Shown here: in pieces, positions 1 through 5,578 of the stretch
How positions within the stretch are numbered: position 1 is the stretch's first letter
Layout: each line of letters opens with the position of its first letter
DNA from: Nitrospirota bacterium
GTDB taxonomy: Bacteria; Nitrospinota_A; UBA7883
Assembly: GCA_011052055.1 (NCBI GenBank)
Contig: DRJW01000153.1
Coordinates: 1 to 5,625 of the forward strand
Direction: 5' to 3'
DNA: 5,625 nucleotides
Program-made: the position numbers and the translations under genes
Notes under the pieces: model-generated
Database searches by the model: none
The model's input: the letters and a program-made list of their open reading frames with translations, nothing else
What the model was told of the DNA's origin: nothing

Positions 1-107
1 TCAGAGTAGTTATTACTACGCTTGCGGCTATTTTGTCTCGCAGTCTCGCCTGACGACTTTTCGCTCGATTTCGCCACGAAAGCGCTTTTTAGAGGTTCCC
101 TAAAGTC

Positions 108-530
108 ATGAACGCAGATAACGATATCGTCACGGCAAAGTTCGAAAGCGAATCGTTCGAAGACTTTATGGAGGATATTGCAAAAGAGATCCAGTTAAAA
201 AACTACCGCATTGTCAAGATCATCAACGTTGACAATATTAAAATGCGGAGAAACCTTGTCAGCGACCTTGAGATCGGCTTTGAAAATTACAAAGTTATCG
301 AGTTTTGCAATCTGTTCATCTGCAACGAGATGATCTCCGCTGATCTTCGCGCCGGTGTGTTCATGCCGCAAAAATTCGCTGTGTACGAGCGGCTGGACGG
401 AAAGGATGTCTTTGTATCGTATTTAAAGCCGACTGCCGTGGCGCGGCTTTTCGGCTCCAAAAAGATGATGAAGGCGGCGGGAAAAATGGAAAACGATATG
501 AAGGGTATCCTCGACGCTGTCAATTTCTAG
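108..530 (+). CDS. DUF302-domain protein
   Basis: A 140-residue soluble protein with no signal peptide or membrane segment. The second half fits the DUF302 family: a central strand with YKVIEFCN (61-68), then MPQKFAVYE (86-94), then a strand with DVFVSYLKP (100-108) and a C-terminal amphipathic helix ending in LDAV. DUF302 proteins are small domains of unknown biochemical role, often described as lipid- or metal-associated, so no reaction can be named. The start is ATG 108: an in-frame TAG lies at 90-92 and no other start codon comes between. AGAGG at 91-95 is a possible but distant ribosome binding site, 12 bases away. The upstream 107 bases hold no gene I can support, only a direct repeat of GTCTCGC at 35-41 and 43-49. 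The next gene on this strand begins 340 bases later, so this is probably a single-gene unit. Family call fairly sure; function unknown. Confidence 0.8.
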   Translation: MNADNDIVTAKFESESFEDFMEDIAKEIQLKNYRIVKIINVDNIKMRRNLVSDLEIGFENYKVIEFCNLFICNEMISADLRAGVFMPQKFAVYERLDGKDVFVSYLKPTAVARLFGSKKMMKAAGKMENDMKGILDAVNF

Positions 531-536
531 GCCGCG

Positions 537-691
537 CTACAGGATATAGCCGTCATATTCACCGGGCGACAGGTATTCTTCGATCTTATCGATAAGCGGA
601 ACCGTGGGCGCGCGTGGCTATCCGCCGCCTGGAAGCGCCCTGCAATCTTCCTTGTGTCGGTTTTCTGCGCGATCTGATACGATTCAGTCAT
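537..691 (-). pseudogene. small 50-codon ORF broken by a 2-base frameshift
   Basis: On the minus strand an ATG at 691-689 opens a reading frame MTESYQIAQKTDTRKIAGRF..., which becomes protein-unlike after codon 27. Shifting frame at the alternating GC run 608-614 restores a plausible protein end, PTVPLIDKIEEYLSPGEYDG followed by YIL and a TAG at 539-537. Removing one CG dinucleotide gives a continuous 50-codon ORF from 691 to 537. The simplest reading is a small conserved gene inactivated by slippage in the CG run, or a sequencing error there. I do not recognise the family. The N-terminus faintly recalls the start of some transposase-like proteins, but nothing else of a mobile element is present. 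A weak purine stretch (AGAAAG) precedes the ATG. It lies between two plus-strand genes. Confidence is low because the ORF is short. Confidence 0.35.
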
Positions 692-731
692 GGCTGTTCT
701 TTCTGAAAGTTAAACAGTCGCCAGCCCGATT

Positions 732-760
732 TTAACCGGGCCGCCAGCGCAAGTTGTAAC
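732..760 (+). promoter_or_regulatory. putative sigma70-type promoter for the receiver-TPR gene
   Basis: TTAACC (732-737) and TATAAA (755-760) are separated by 17 bases, matching four of six and five of six consensus bases. Transcription would start near 767 and leave a leader of about 100 bases before the chosen start at 870. Just upstream, GCCCG (724-728) and CGGGC (737-741) form an inverted repeat that overlaps the -35 element and could be an operator. Sequence match only. Confidence 0.4.
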
Positions 761-824
761 CCTGTATAAACTTTCAGATATGAATGGGGGCGGTATCTAC
801 ATCGGCGCCGCCGGGGGTGAATTA

Positions 825-845
825 TATGGGCTTTTTGAGCCCATA
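825..845 (+). promoter_or_regulatory. leader hairpin upstream of the receiver-TPR ribosome binding site
   Basis: TATGGGCT (825-832) and AGCCCATA (838-845) form a perfect 8-bp stem with a 5-base loop, ending six bases before the ribosome binding site at 851-859. No run of T follows the stem, so it is not a standard terminator. It might be an RNA element affecting translation. I found no match to the c-di-GMP-I riboswitch consensus or another riboswitch I know. Confidence 0.35.
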
Positions 846-869
846 AAACAGAGGGGGAGCTTGTCTTTT

Positions 870-2042
870 ATGGTTCACGATATCAAGGAAACCAGAATCC
901 TTCTTGCGGATAATCTTACGGAAATAATGAACATGCGCGAGCAGTTAAGAGAGTTCGGGTTTAATTCTTTTACGGAGGTGTCCAACGGTCTTCAGGCGCT
1001 TACCACGATTAAAAAATATAAGCCGGGCGTCATCATAGCCAATTTAAGCCTGCCGAAATATTCAGGGCTTCAGATTCTCAATTCAGTGAAAGCGGATCCG
1101 AGCCTTGCGAAGATAAAATTCATTATGACAACCGCGAAACTGAACAGAAGGGAAATGACTGAGCTTGCCAAAGACGGTGTGACAAACACTCTCCAAAGGC
1201 CGTTTACCGCTGAGCAATTAAAAGAGAAACTTTTCGAGCTTTTCGGCTTATCGCCCGAAGACCTTGTTAACGCGGCTGCCGAGCTTGCCGGTGAAGCCAG
1301 AAAATTGTTTGACGAGGAACATTATGACGAGGCCCTGAAATTGTATTTCAAGGCGGTAGAGTCTCACCCTCTGCCAGATTATTATTTTATGCTGGCGCGT
1401 TGCTATCAGCAAACGGGCCTTCTGGATCAGGCGATAGCCTCATTCAAGAACGCCGTAGATAAAGATCATAAACATCCAGAAGCTCGCTCGTACCTTGAAA
1501 AGGCAAAGAAAAAAAGAGACGAGAGAAACCGTCTGACCGCCCTTGAGGCTAAAGCCACGATGGAAAACTCTACGGCTGATGACCATGTGGGGCTGGGCAA
1601 GGCTTATCTGAACGACGAAAAGGTTGAAAAGGCCAACTCTGCTTTTATCAGAGCCGTTGAGAAAGAGCCGGACAATATGGAAGTCAGGACGCAAATAGGC
1701 AACGCCTATCTCGATAGCGGGTTGGACGGCAAGGCGGAGGAGATATTCAAAGAGGCTATCGATATACAACCAGACAGCATCCATCTCTATAACCGCATGG
1801 CGATAGCGTTAAGAAAACAAAATAAACATACGGACGCCATCGATCTTTACGTCAAAGCTTTGGCCATTGCGCCTAAAGACGAGGGACTCTACTATAATCT
1901 TGCGCGAGCCCTGGCCGAGTCTGGTCAGAAACAAAAAGCCTTGAAGGCGCTAAACAAGGCGCTTTTGATCGATCCTGAGTTTGCTGAAGCCAAAAAACTT
2001 AAGGAAGAGTATCAATCCGGTAATACCGAAGTGGTCAAATGA
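870..2042 (+). CDS. degenerate receiver domain fused to TPR repeats
   Basis: A 390-residue cytoplasmic protein. Residues 8-127 form a response-regulator receiver fold: ILLADN (10-15) is the first strand with the acidic pocket, VIIANLSLP (54-62) the third, IMTTA (85-89) the fourth and LQRPF (108-112) the fifth. Residue 58, normally the phosphoacceptor Asp, is Asn (codon AAT at 1041-1043), and the normally invariant Lys of the KPF motif is Arg110. The conserved Thr survives. Classical phosphorylation is therefore unlikely. Residues about 137-380 hold six TPR-like helical pairs (about 139-170, 171-204, 237-269, 270-303, 304-337, 338-371) with a charged linker near 210-235, indicating a protein-interaction scaffold. 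ATG 870 is chosen because GAGGGGGAG (851-859) lies 10 bases upstream and the receiver begins there. An in-frame ATG at 780 has no ribosome binding site and would add 30 residues of unlikely sequence. No kinase gene is adjacent. Partner unknown. Confidence 0.88.
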   Translation: MVHDIKETRILLADNLTEIMNMREQLREFGFNSFTEVSNGLQALTTIKKYKPGVIIANLSLPKYSGLQILNSVKADPSLAKIKFIMTTAKLNRREMTELAKDGVTNTLQRPFTAEQLKEKLFELFGLSPEDLVNAAAELAGEARKLFDEEHYDEALKLYFKAVESHPLPDYYFMLARCYQQTGLLDQAIASFKNAVDKDHKHPEARSYLEKAKKKRDERNRLTALEAKATMENSTADDHVGLGKAYLNDEKVEKANSAFIRAVEKEPDNMEVRTQIGNAYLDSGLDGKAEEIFKEAIDIQPDSIHLYNRMAIALRKQNKHTDAIDLYVKALAIAPKDEGLYYNLARALAESGQKQKALKALNKALLIDPEFAEAKKLKEEYQSGNTEVVK

Positions 2043-2159
2043 CAGCGGGAATTTCCGAAGGCTCCCTTCAGCCGATATTCAGGCCCACCTGGAAAATGCT
2101 GGCCTGTTAACGCCCGGCTCCTGAACGTATCGCTATACACCATATCGATAGAGGAAGAT

Positions 2160-3068
2160 GTGAAACCGGTTTTATTTCTACTTCTGCTCATTGTCATAAT
2201 GACCTCATCGCCCGCCGGCGCCAGGCCGGAATACGCAGAGAAAACACGCCAGGGTTGCAAAACCTGCCACGAAACAGAAGATGGCGGTAAGTTGCTGGAT
2301 ATGGGGCTAACCTACTCGGCGTCGGGATATGTCTGGCCGCCGCAAGGAGGATACCGCGTCATCATCCCCATCGGCAAACGATTACGGTCGATCATCGGCT
2401 TTCTGCATATCTTCGCCGGATTCATGTGGTTCGGCACCATACTCCACGTTCACATCGTCTTGCGCCCGGCCTATGCGGTCAAGGGTCTGCCGAGGACGGA
2501 AGTCGCCATCGGAGTGGTATCCATGCTGACCGTCGGGGCAACCGGCCTTGCCATGACCATATCGAAGATAAGAGGGTTCGATCTGCTTACCAACAGCGAT
2601 TGGGGCATTGTCCTGTCAGTGAAAATCGGTCTTTATCTTACGATGATCTCCCTTGCGGCGGTCGCCGTGTTGTTCGTGGGGCCGAAACTGCGCGCGCCGA
2701 AAAGGGAGGCCGTTGCGCCCGAAGATGGTGTGTTCGACCCTAAAACCCTGGCGAATTTTGACGGTGTGGACGGACGGCCTGCGTATGTGGCCTATAAAGG
2801 ATCAGTCTACGACCTCTCCTCCTCTGCGCGCTGGAGGAAGGGACTCCATTTTCGTCATCCTGCGGGGAAGGAGTTGACCGGCGCCATGAGCGGCGCGCCT
2901 CACGGAGAGGATAAACTGGAGGAGTTTTGGCGTGTGGGAGAATATGACGAAACCCGCGAGCCGCCCAGGACACCCGCCCAGAAACTTTTCTATCTGATCG
3001 CCTACACAAACCTTGGGCTGGTCTTCGCGGTTTTGCTTACAATCGCCTACTGGCGCTGGGGAATGTAA
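2160..3068 (+). CDS. CopD-like / cytochrome b5-like membrane fusion with CxxCH motif
   Basis: A 302-residue envelope protein that appears to be a multihaem electron carrier. Residues 1-21 look like a signal peptide (cleavage after PAGA). C33-K-T-C36-H37 is a c-type haem attachment motif. Membrane helices lie near 76-101, 114-134, 148-173 and 276-297. The first three, with WF...H96-V-H98 and a DWGIVLSVKIGL stretch (147-158), resemble the CopD family; H83, H96 and H98 are candidate haem b or metal ligands. Residues about 196-262 match the bacterial cytochrome b5-like haem/steroid-binding type: DGVDGRPAYVAYKGSVYDLS, W225, H230, H233, AGKELT and APHG, followed by VGEY. The gene starts with GTG at 2160, with GAGGAAG (2151-2157) just upstream; an overlapping ATG at 2158 is out of frame. 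The 117-base gap before it contains a weak CAGGCC/GGCCTG hairpin (2080-2085/2101-2106). A redox or copper-related membrane role is inferred, not shown. Confidence 0.85.
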   Translation: MKPVLFLLLLIVIMTSSPAGARPEYAEKTRQGCKTCHETEDGGKLLDMGLTYSASGYVWPPQGGYRVIIPIGKRLRSIIGFLHIFAGFMWFGTILHVHIVLRPAYAVKGLPRTEVAIGVVSMLTVGATGLAMTISKIRGFDLLTNSDWGIVLSVKIGLYLTMISLAAVAVLFVGPKLRAPKREAVAPEDGVFDPKTLANFDGVDGRPAYVAYKGSVYDLSSSARWRKGLHFRHPAGKELTGAMSGAPHGEDKLEEFWRVGEYDETREPPRTPAQKLFYLIAYTNLGLVFAVLLTIAYWRWGM

Positions 3069-3113
3069 AAAAACTTTTCCGTAAATCACTCTCCACCGGC
3101 TCCTGGCAAGTAG

Positions 3114-3512
3114 TCAGCGATTTATCTCGTAACGCTTGCCTTTCTTCACCGACATATCCACTTTTAATTTATCATGGCTCCACCCGCCAGCTTTATCATG
3201 CGCTTCGATATAGACATGCCTTACATTAGCGGGAATCGGCACGTTCGCAAGGCTTCTCGTAAACGGCTGTTCGTTTACATGAGGATGCATAAGTATTCTT
3301 GAGCCCAGGACTTTCTTGTTACCTGCGTTTACCACCCGCCATTCATCCGCGTAATGTTTCCATCCTTCGTCGGCGTGGCGCAGTGTGACGCTGACTTTCC
3401 ATATCCCCTCCCGTTGCAAGTTAAAGTGGGCTTTTTCCACACTCACTTCGCTGGCCGGAGAGGTCGAGGCGGTAATTACCATCAGAAAAACAGCCAATAC
3501 AAATGATCTCAT
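3114..3512 (-). CDS. small exported histidine-rich protein, unknown function
   Basis: A 132-residue protein with a signal peptide (residues 1-20, hydrophobic core FVLAVFLMVI, cleavage likely after SPA) and a mature domain of alternating strands that could be an immunoglobulin-like sandwich. Recognisable blocks are TLRHADEGWKHYADEWRV (43-60), HPHVNEQPFTRSL (76-88) and HVYIEAHDKAGGW (99-111). From memory, similar blocks occur in small uncharacterised exported proteins of other proteobacteria. Several His residues (46, 53, 76, 78, 99, 105, 113) could bind a metal, which is inference. The start is the ATG at 3512 because GGAGG (3522-3518) lies five bases before it. An ATG four codons earlier overlaps that ribosome binding site and is rejected. 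It begins 28 bases after the larE stop on the same strand, so it is probably the last gene of that operon. It converges with the CopD/b5 gene across a 45-base gap without a clear terminator. Confidence 0.78.
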   Translation of the reverse strand: MRSFVLAVFLMVITASTSPASEVSVEKAHFNLQREGIWKVSVTLRHADEGWKHYADEWRVVNAGNKKVLGSRILMHPHVNEQPFTRSLANVPIPANVRHVYIEAHDKAGGWSHDKLKVDMSVKKGKRYEINR

Positions 3513-3540
3513 TCGCGCCTCCATAATAATTTTCTGTCTG

Positions 3541-4362
3541 TCACAATCCCTCGTTCATGCTCCCGGTTCTGTAGCCGATAATATCGACGGCAACGTATTT
3601 GAAACCGATCCGGGTAAAGGCGGTATTTATCTGCTCCGCTACTTCAGGCTTTACGGCCTTTGAAATTTCAGCTTGATTTAACTCTATTCTCGCCACATCT
3701 CCATGATACCGGACTCGAAACTGCGTAAAACCTTGCTCCGCTAGGATCTGCTCGGACCGCTCCACCATCGCAAGCTTATCGTCTGTTATAGCTTCACCAT
3801 ATGGAAACCGGGAGGCCAGACACGCAAAGGCCGGTTTGTCCCAGGTGGGCAGGCCCAGGCCCCTGGACAACACCCTTATCTCTTTTTTGGTCAGCCCGGC
3901 CTCTCGCAGTAAACTTCTTACTTTCATCTCATCCGCCGCCTTCGATCCCGGCCTGTGGCCGGCCATATCGTCCGCGTTGGCGCCGTCGAGGACAGCGTTA
4001 AACCCCTCATCGTTCGCTATGGCGGTCAGTTTGCCGAAAAGCTCGCTCTTGCAGTAGTAGCATCTATCGGGCGGATTGGAGACATAACCCTCGACGCTCA
4101 TTTCGTCCGATTCGATCACCCTGTGCTTTATCCCGATCAGACGGGCCAGCTCAATTGCTTCGTCAAGCTCCCGCTTTGGCAAAGAACCAGACTTTGCCGT
4201 GACCGCCAGCGCCCTGCCGCCGTTTGATGAGAGGGTATCGGCCGCCACTTTCGTAAGAAAAGCGCTGTCCACTCCGCCGGAAAAGGCTATAACCACAGAC
4301 CCCAGCTCTTTTAAAGCTGACTCCAGTTTTCGACGCTTGTTTTTCGCCGACGCTTCCGTCAT
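3541..4362 (-). CDS. larE: LarE, ATP-dependent sacrificial sulfur transferase
   Basis: A 273-residue cytoplasmic PP-loop protein, the usual LarE length. Known LarE enzymes adenylylate a carboxylated pyridinium mononucleotide and insert sulfur to make the nickel-pincer nucleotide cofactor of lactate racemase and relatives. Visible signatures are the PP-loop SGGVDS (28-33), DRCYYCKSELF (99-109), LDGANADD (125-132), GLGLPTWDKPAFACLASRFP (168-187) and a C-terminal domain ending GYRTGSMNEGL. The only cysteines are C101, C104 and C181. C181 sits where I place the sulfur-donating Cys176 of Lactobacillus plantarum LarE, and a three-cysteine pattern suits the iron-sulfur-dependent type known from Thermotoga maritima. 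The start at 4362 overlaps the stop of the upstream gene as ATGA, indicating translational coupling; an upstream in-frame start at 4584 would lie inside that gene. No larA, larB or larC is in the window, so a different substrate in sulfur transfer is possible. Confidence 0.92.
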   Translation of the reverse strand: MTEASAKNKRRKLESALKELGSVVIAFSGGVDSAFLTKVAADTLSSNGGRALAVTAKSGSLPKRELDEAIELARLIGIKHRVIESDEMSVEGYVSNPPDRCYYCKSELFGKLTAIANDEGFNAVLDGANADDMAGHRPGSKAADEMKVRSLLREAGLTKKEIRVLSRGLGLPTWDKPAFACLASRFPYGEAITDDKLAMVERSEQILAEQGFTQFRVRYHGDVARIELNQAEISKAVKPEVAEQINTAFTRIGFKYVAVDIIGYRTGSMNEGL

Positions 4363-5105
4363 ACCCCCCGCTTCTGGCTGATCGCCGATCGCTTGCGTAT
4401 CGCGGCATGTATCGACACTACATAAAGGAAAACCCAGACACCCAGCATATATTCCTCGTATTCCCCCGATTCGCTGAAATAGTGGCTCGACTCGACAAAC
4501 TCCTGTCCGCCGGGGAAGATTTTGATTATGTTTTTGGGGAGGTTGGCGAAAAGATGGAGCAGACTGGGGGGGATCATCCAGCATGTTGGGATGAAGTGGC
4601 GGATGATGACGGGAAGCGAGTTACCGATTTTCGTAAACCGGACGACAAGTGGCGCGACGATCCCGACGGTGGCGGCAAGGATATAACCCGCTGTTTTAAG
4701 CGCGTACGACGGCGCGTCTTTATCCAGGTTGTGGAAGTTAAACTCCCGGTTCTTGTTATGCGCAAGAAACCAGTCTGGCGTGCTGTATCCTATGAAATGC
4801 TGACCGTAGCTTATCTCCTCAAGGCAGACCCATACGGCGGTAAGGCCGAAAAAAACCATAGCCGCCCGGAAAAGTATCGTCTGTCCGCCTATATTCGACC
4901 TGGCGAGATAAAAAGCGTAAATCCCCGTGAACAGAAAAAAGAGCGCCGAAGCGTTCTCCACATATCCGTCCTCTCGCGGGTCTGGCATGATCCAGGCCTC
5001 GTATCCCCCGGTGACAAGAAAGATGTGGGGGAAGATGAAGATGGCCACAGGAACGGCGACATAGACGATCCAGGGCTTTGATATGATATCTGTATTGGTA
5101 TTCAT
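4359..5105 (-). CDS. polytopic membrane protein of unknown function (EEISxGQ family)
   Basis: A 248-residue inner-membrane protein with about six hydrophobic segments (near 11-31, 51-68, 78-95, 137-155, 168-187 and 218-236). After the third helix comes E96-E97-I-S-Y-G-Q-H103, then GYSTPDWF (106-113) and N117-K-N-R-E121-F-N-F-H125-N126. Another acidic cluster, GEYEEY (214-219), precedes the last helix. I recall this EEISWGQ...N.Q.E.NLHN pattern from uncharacterised membrane proteins of many bacteria; no activity is known to me. Paired acidic, His and Asn residues at the membrane edge would fit metal binding or catalysis, which is inference. The start ATG 5105 has no convincing ribosome binding site but gives a normal length. 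The stop overlaps the larE start by four bases, so it is the first gene of the larE run, and its product may share a pathway with LarE. Confidence 0.8.
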   Translation of the reverse strand: MNTNTDIISKPWIVYVAVPVAIFIFPHIFLVTGGYEAWIMPDPREDGYVENASALFFLFTGIYAFYLARSNIGGQTILFRAAMVFFGLTAVWVCLEEISYGQHFIGYSTPDWFLAHNKNREFNFHNLDKDAPSYALKTAGYILAATVGIVAPLVVRFTKIGNSLPVIIRHFIPTCWMIPPSLLHLFANLPKNIIKIFPGGQEFVESSHYFSESGEYEEYMLGVWVFLYVVSIHAAIRKRSAISQKRGV

Positions 5106-5157
5106 GCAACGTCTAACGAAAAATATCCTAATTTTTCAGTATGCCCCAAATCGGCCT

Positions 5158-5185
5158 ATTTTAAAAGCCGTAAGGGCGTCGACAA
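5158..5185 (-). promoter_or_regulatory. putative promoter of the membrane protein-larE operon
   Basis: On the minus strand TTGTCG (5185-5180) and TAAAAT (5163-5158) are spaced by 16 bases and point toward the gene starting at 5105. The -10 element matches five of six consensus bases, the -35 only three. It is the best candidate in the 151-base divergent gap shared with the tRNA gene. Confidence 0.3.
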
Positions 5186-5225
5186 CGGCGAGTGGCCACT
5201 ATTTTTTCCTGATGGCTGTGGCGGT

Positions 5226-5241
5226 CTGGTAAAATCACCAG
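5226..5241 (+). promoter_or_regulatory. inverted repeat containing a -10-like element before tRNA-Ser
   Basis: CTGGT (5226-5230) and ACCAG (5237-5241) form an inverted repeat around TAAAAT (5230-5235), a good -10 element that would start transcription about 15 bases before the tRNA. The -35 region (T-run near 5202-5209) is poor. The repeat could be an operator or a short stem. The same five-base arms form the anticodon stem of the tRNA, probably by chance. Confidence 0.3.
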
Positions 5242-5256
5242 TCAGCAAAAAAACGA

Positions 5257-5381
<125 letters not shown>

Positions 5382-5389
<8 letters not shown>

Positions 5390-5498
5390 ATGTGGTGGGA
5401 TGAGAACCCACATAGACAAGTGGGTTCGTAGGAGAAGTCCATTTCAAAATTGGACTCCGACGCATGGTATTGCGGCGCAATGCCACCCGAAAGGCTGA
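5382..5498 (+). CDS. possible 38-residue basic peptide in repeat unit 1
   Basis: ATG 5382 opens a 38-codon ORF beginning MKICGGMRTHIDKWVRRR and ending HPKG, rich in Arg, Lys and His. AAGGAA (5368-5373) lies eight bases upstream in unit 1, and GGAGGAA (5556-5562) in unit 2. Both the ribosome binding site and the start codon are inside the 20-bp hairpin, which would restrict translation. Eighteen codons are visible in both units and differ only by AGA to AGG, both Arg. This could equally be a non-coding RNA in which an open frame occurs by chance. The analogy is the basic peptide ORF of the E. coli tyrT repeats. Confidence 0.25.
5394..5427 (+). other. inverted T-arm-like sequence and alternative hairpins, unit 1
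   Basis: GGTGGGATGAGAACCCAC (5394-5411) matches the reverse complement of the tRNA T-arm (5320-5337) at 16 of 18 bases. It is followed by GTGGGTTC (5420-5427), a direct copy of the T-arm 5' half that runs on to G5428. CCCAC at 5407-5411 can pair with GTGGG at 5395-5399 or, as part of GAACCCAC (5404-5411), with GTGGGTTC at 5420-5427, so two exclusive hairpins are possible. The same sequence recurs at 5583-5616. Confidence 0.6.
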
Positions 5499-5514
5499 AA
5501 GCCTGAAGGGCTTT
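5436..5514 (+). other. cluster of short hairpins in the distal part of unit 1
   Basis: Three successive stems fill this stretch: AGTCCA/TGGACT (5436-5441 with 5451-5456), GGTATTGC/GCAATGCC (5466-5473 with 5477-5484, one G-U pair) and AGGCT/AGCCT (5492-5496 with 5500-5504, GAA loop), the last flanked by CCC/GGG. An alternative final stem is AAAGCC/GGCTTT (5498-5503 with 5509-5514). The density of stems suggests a folded RNA. The matching part of unit 2 is outside the window, so conservation cannot be judged. Confidence 0.45.
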
Positions 5515-5535
5515 AGTAATCCCACCCTCTCCGCC

Positions 5536-5578
5536 ATTTTCATTTATACGATTCTGGAGGAATCGTGTGGATGAAAAT
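5536..5578 (+). ncRNA. 20-bp hairpin, unit 2
   Basis: Counterpart of the unit 1 hairpin. Relative to it, one G-U pair becomes A-U (5551 with 5563), one C-G pair becomes U-G (5555 with 5559), and the third change (5557) is in the loop. All 20 pairs remain possible. Confidence 0.6.

Noticed and set aside
1..107. Remnant coding sequence at the left edge
   Set aside because: Neither strand gives a coherent protein; only a short direct repeat (GTCTCGC twice) and AT-rich edges are visible.
780..869. N-terminal extension of the receiver-TPR protein
   Set aside because: No ribosome binding site precedes 780, the residues are glycine-rich without structure, and a good ribosome binding site serves ATG 870.
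2080..2106. Intrinsic terminator after the receiver-TPR gene
   Set aside because: CAGGCC/GGCCTG has a 15-base loop and only TTAACG follows, so it is too weak to call.
3069..3113. Bidirectional terminator between the convergent genes
   Set aside because: There is an A7/T7 run at 3067-3073 but no stable GC stem beside it.
4363..4584. N-terminal extension of larE to an ATG at 4584
   Set aside because: The added 74 residues lie inside the upstream gene, look non-native, and the start at 4362 gives the usual LarE length and an ATGA overlap.
4407..5081. Long plus-strand open frame of 224 codons
   Set aside because: It is antisense to the membrane-protein gene, has a charged composition without family features, and the minus-strand reading shows clear helices and motifs.
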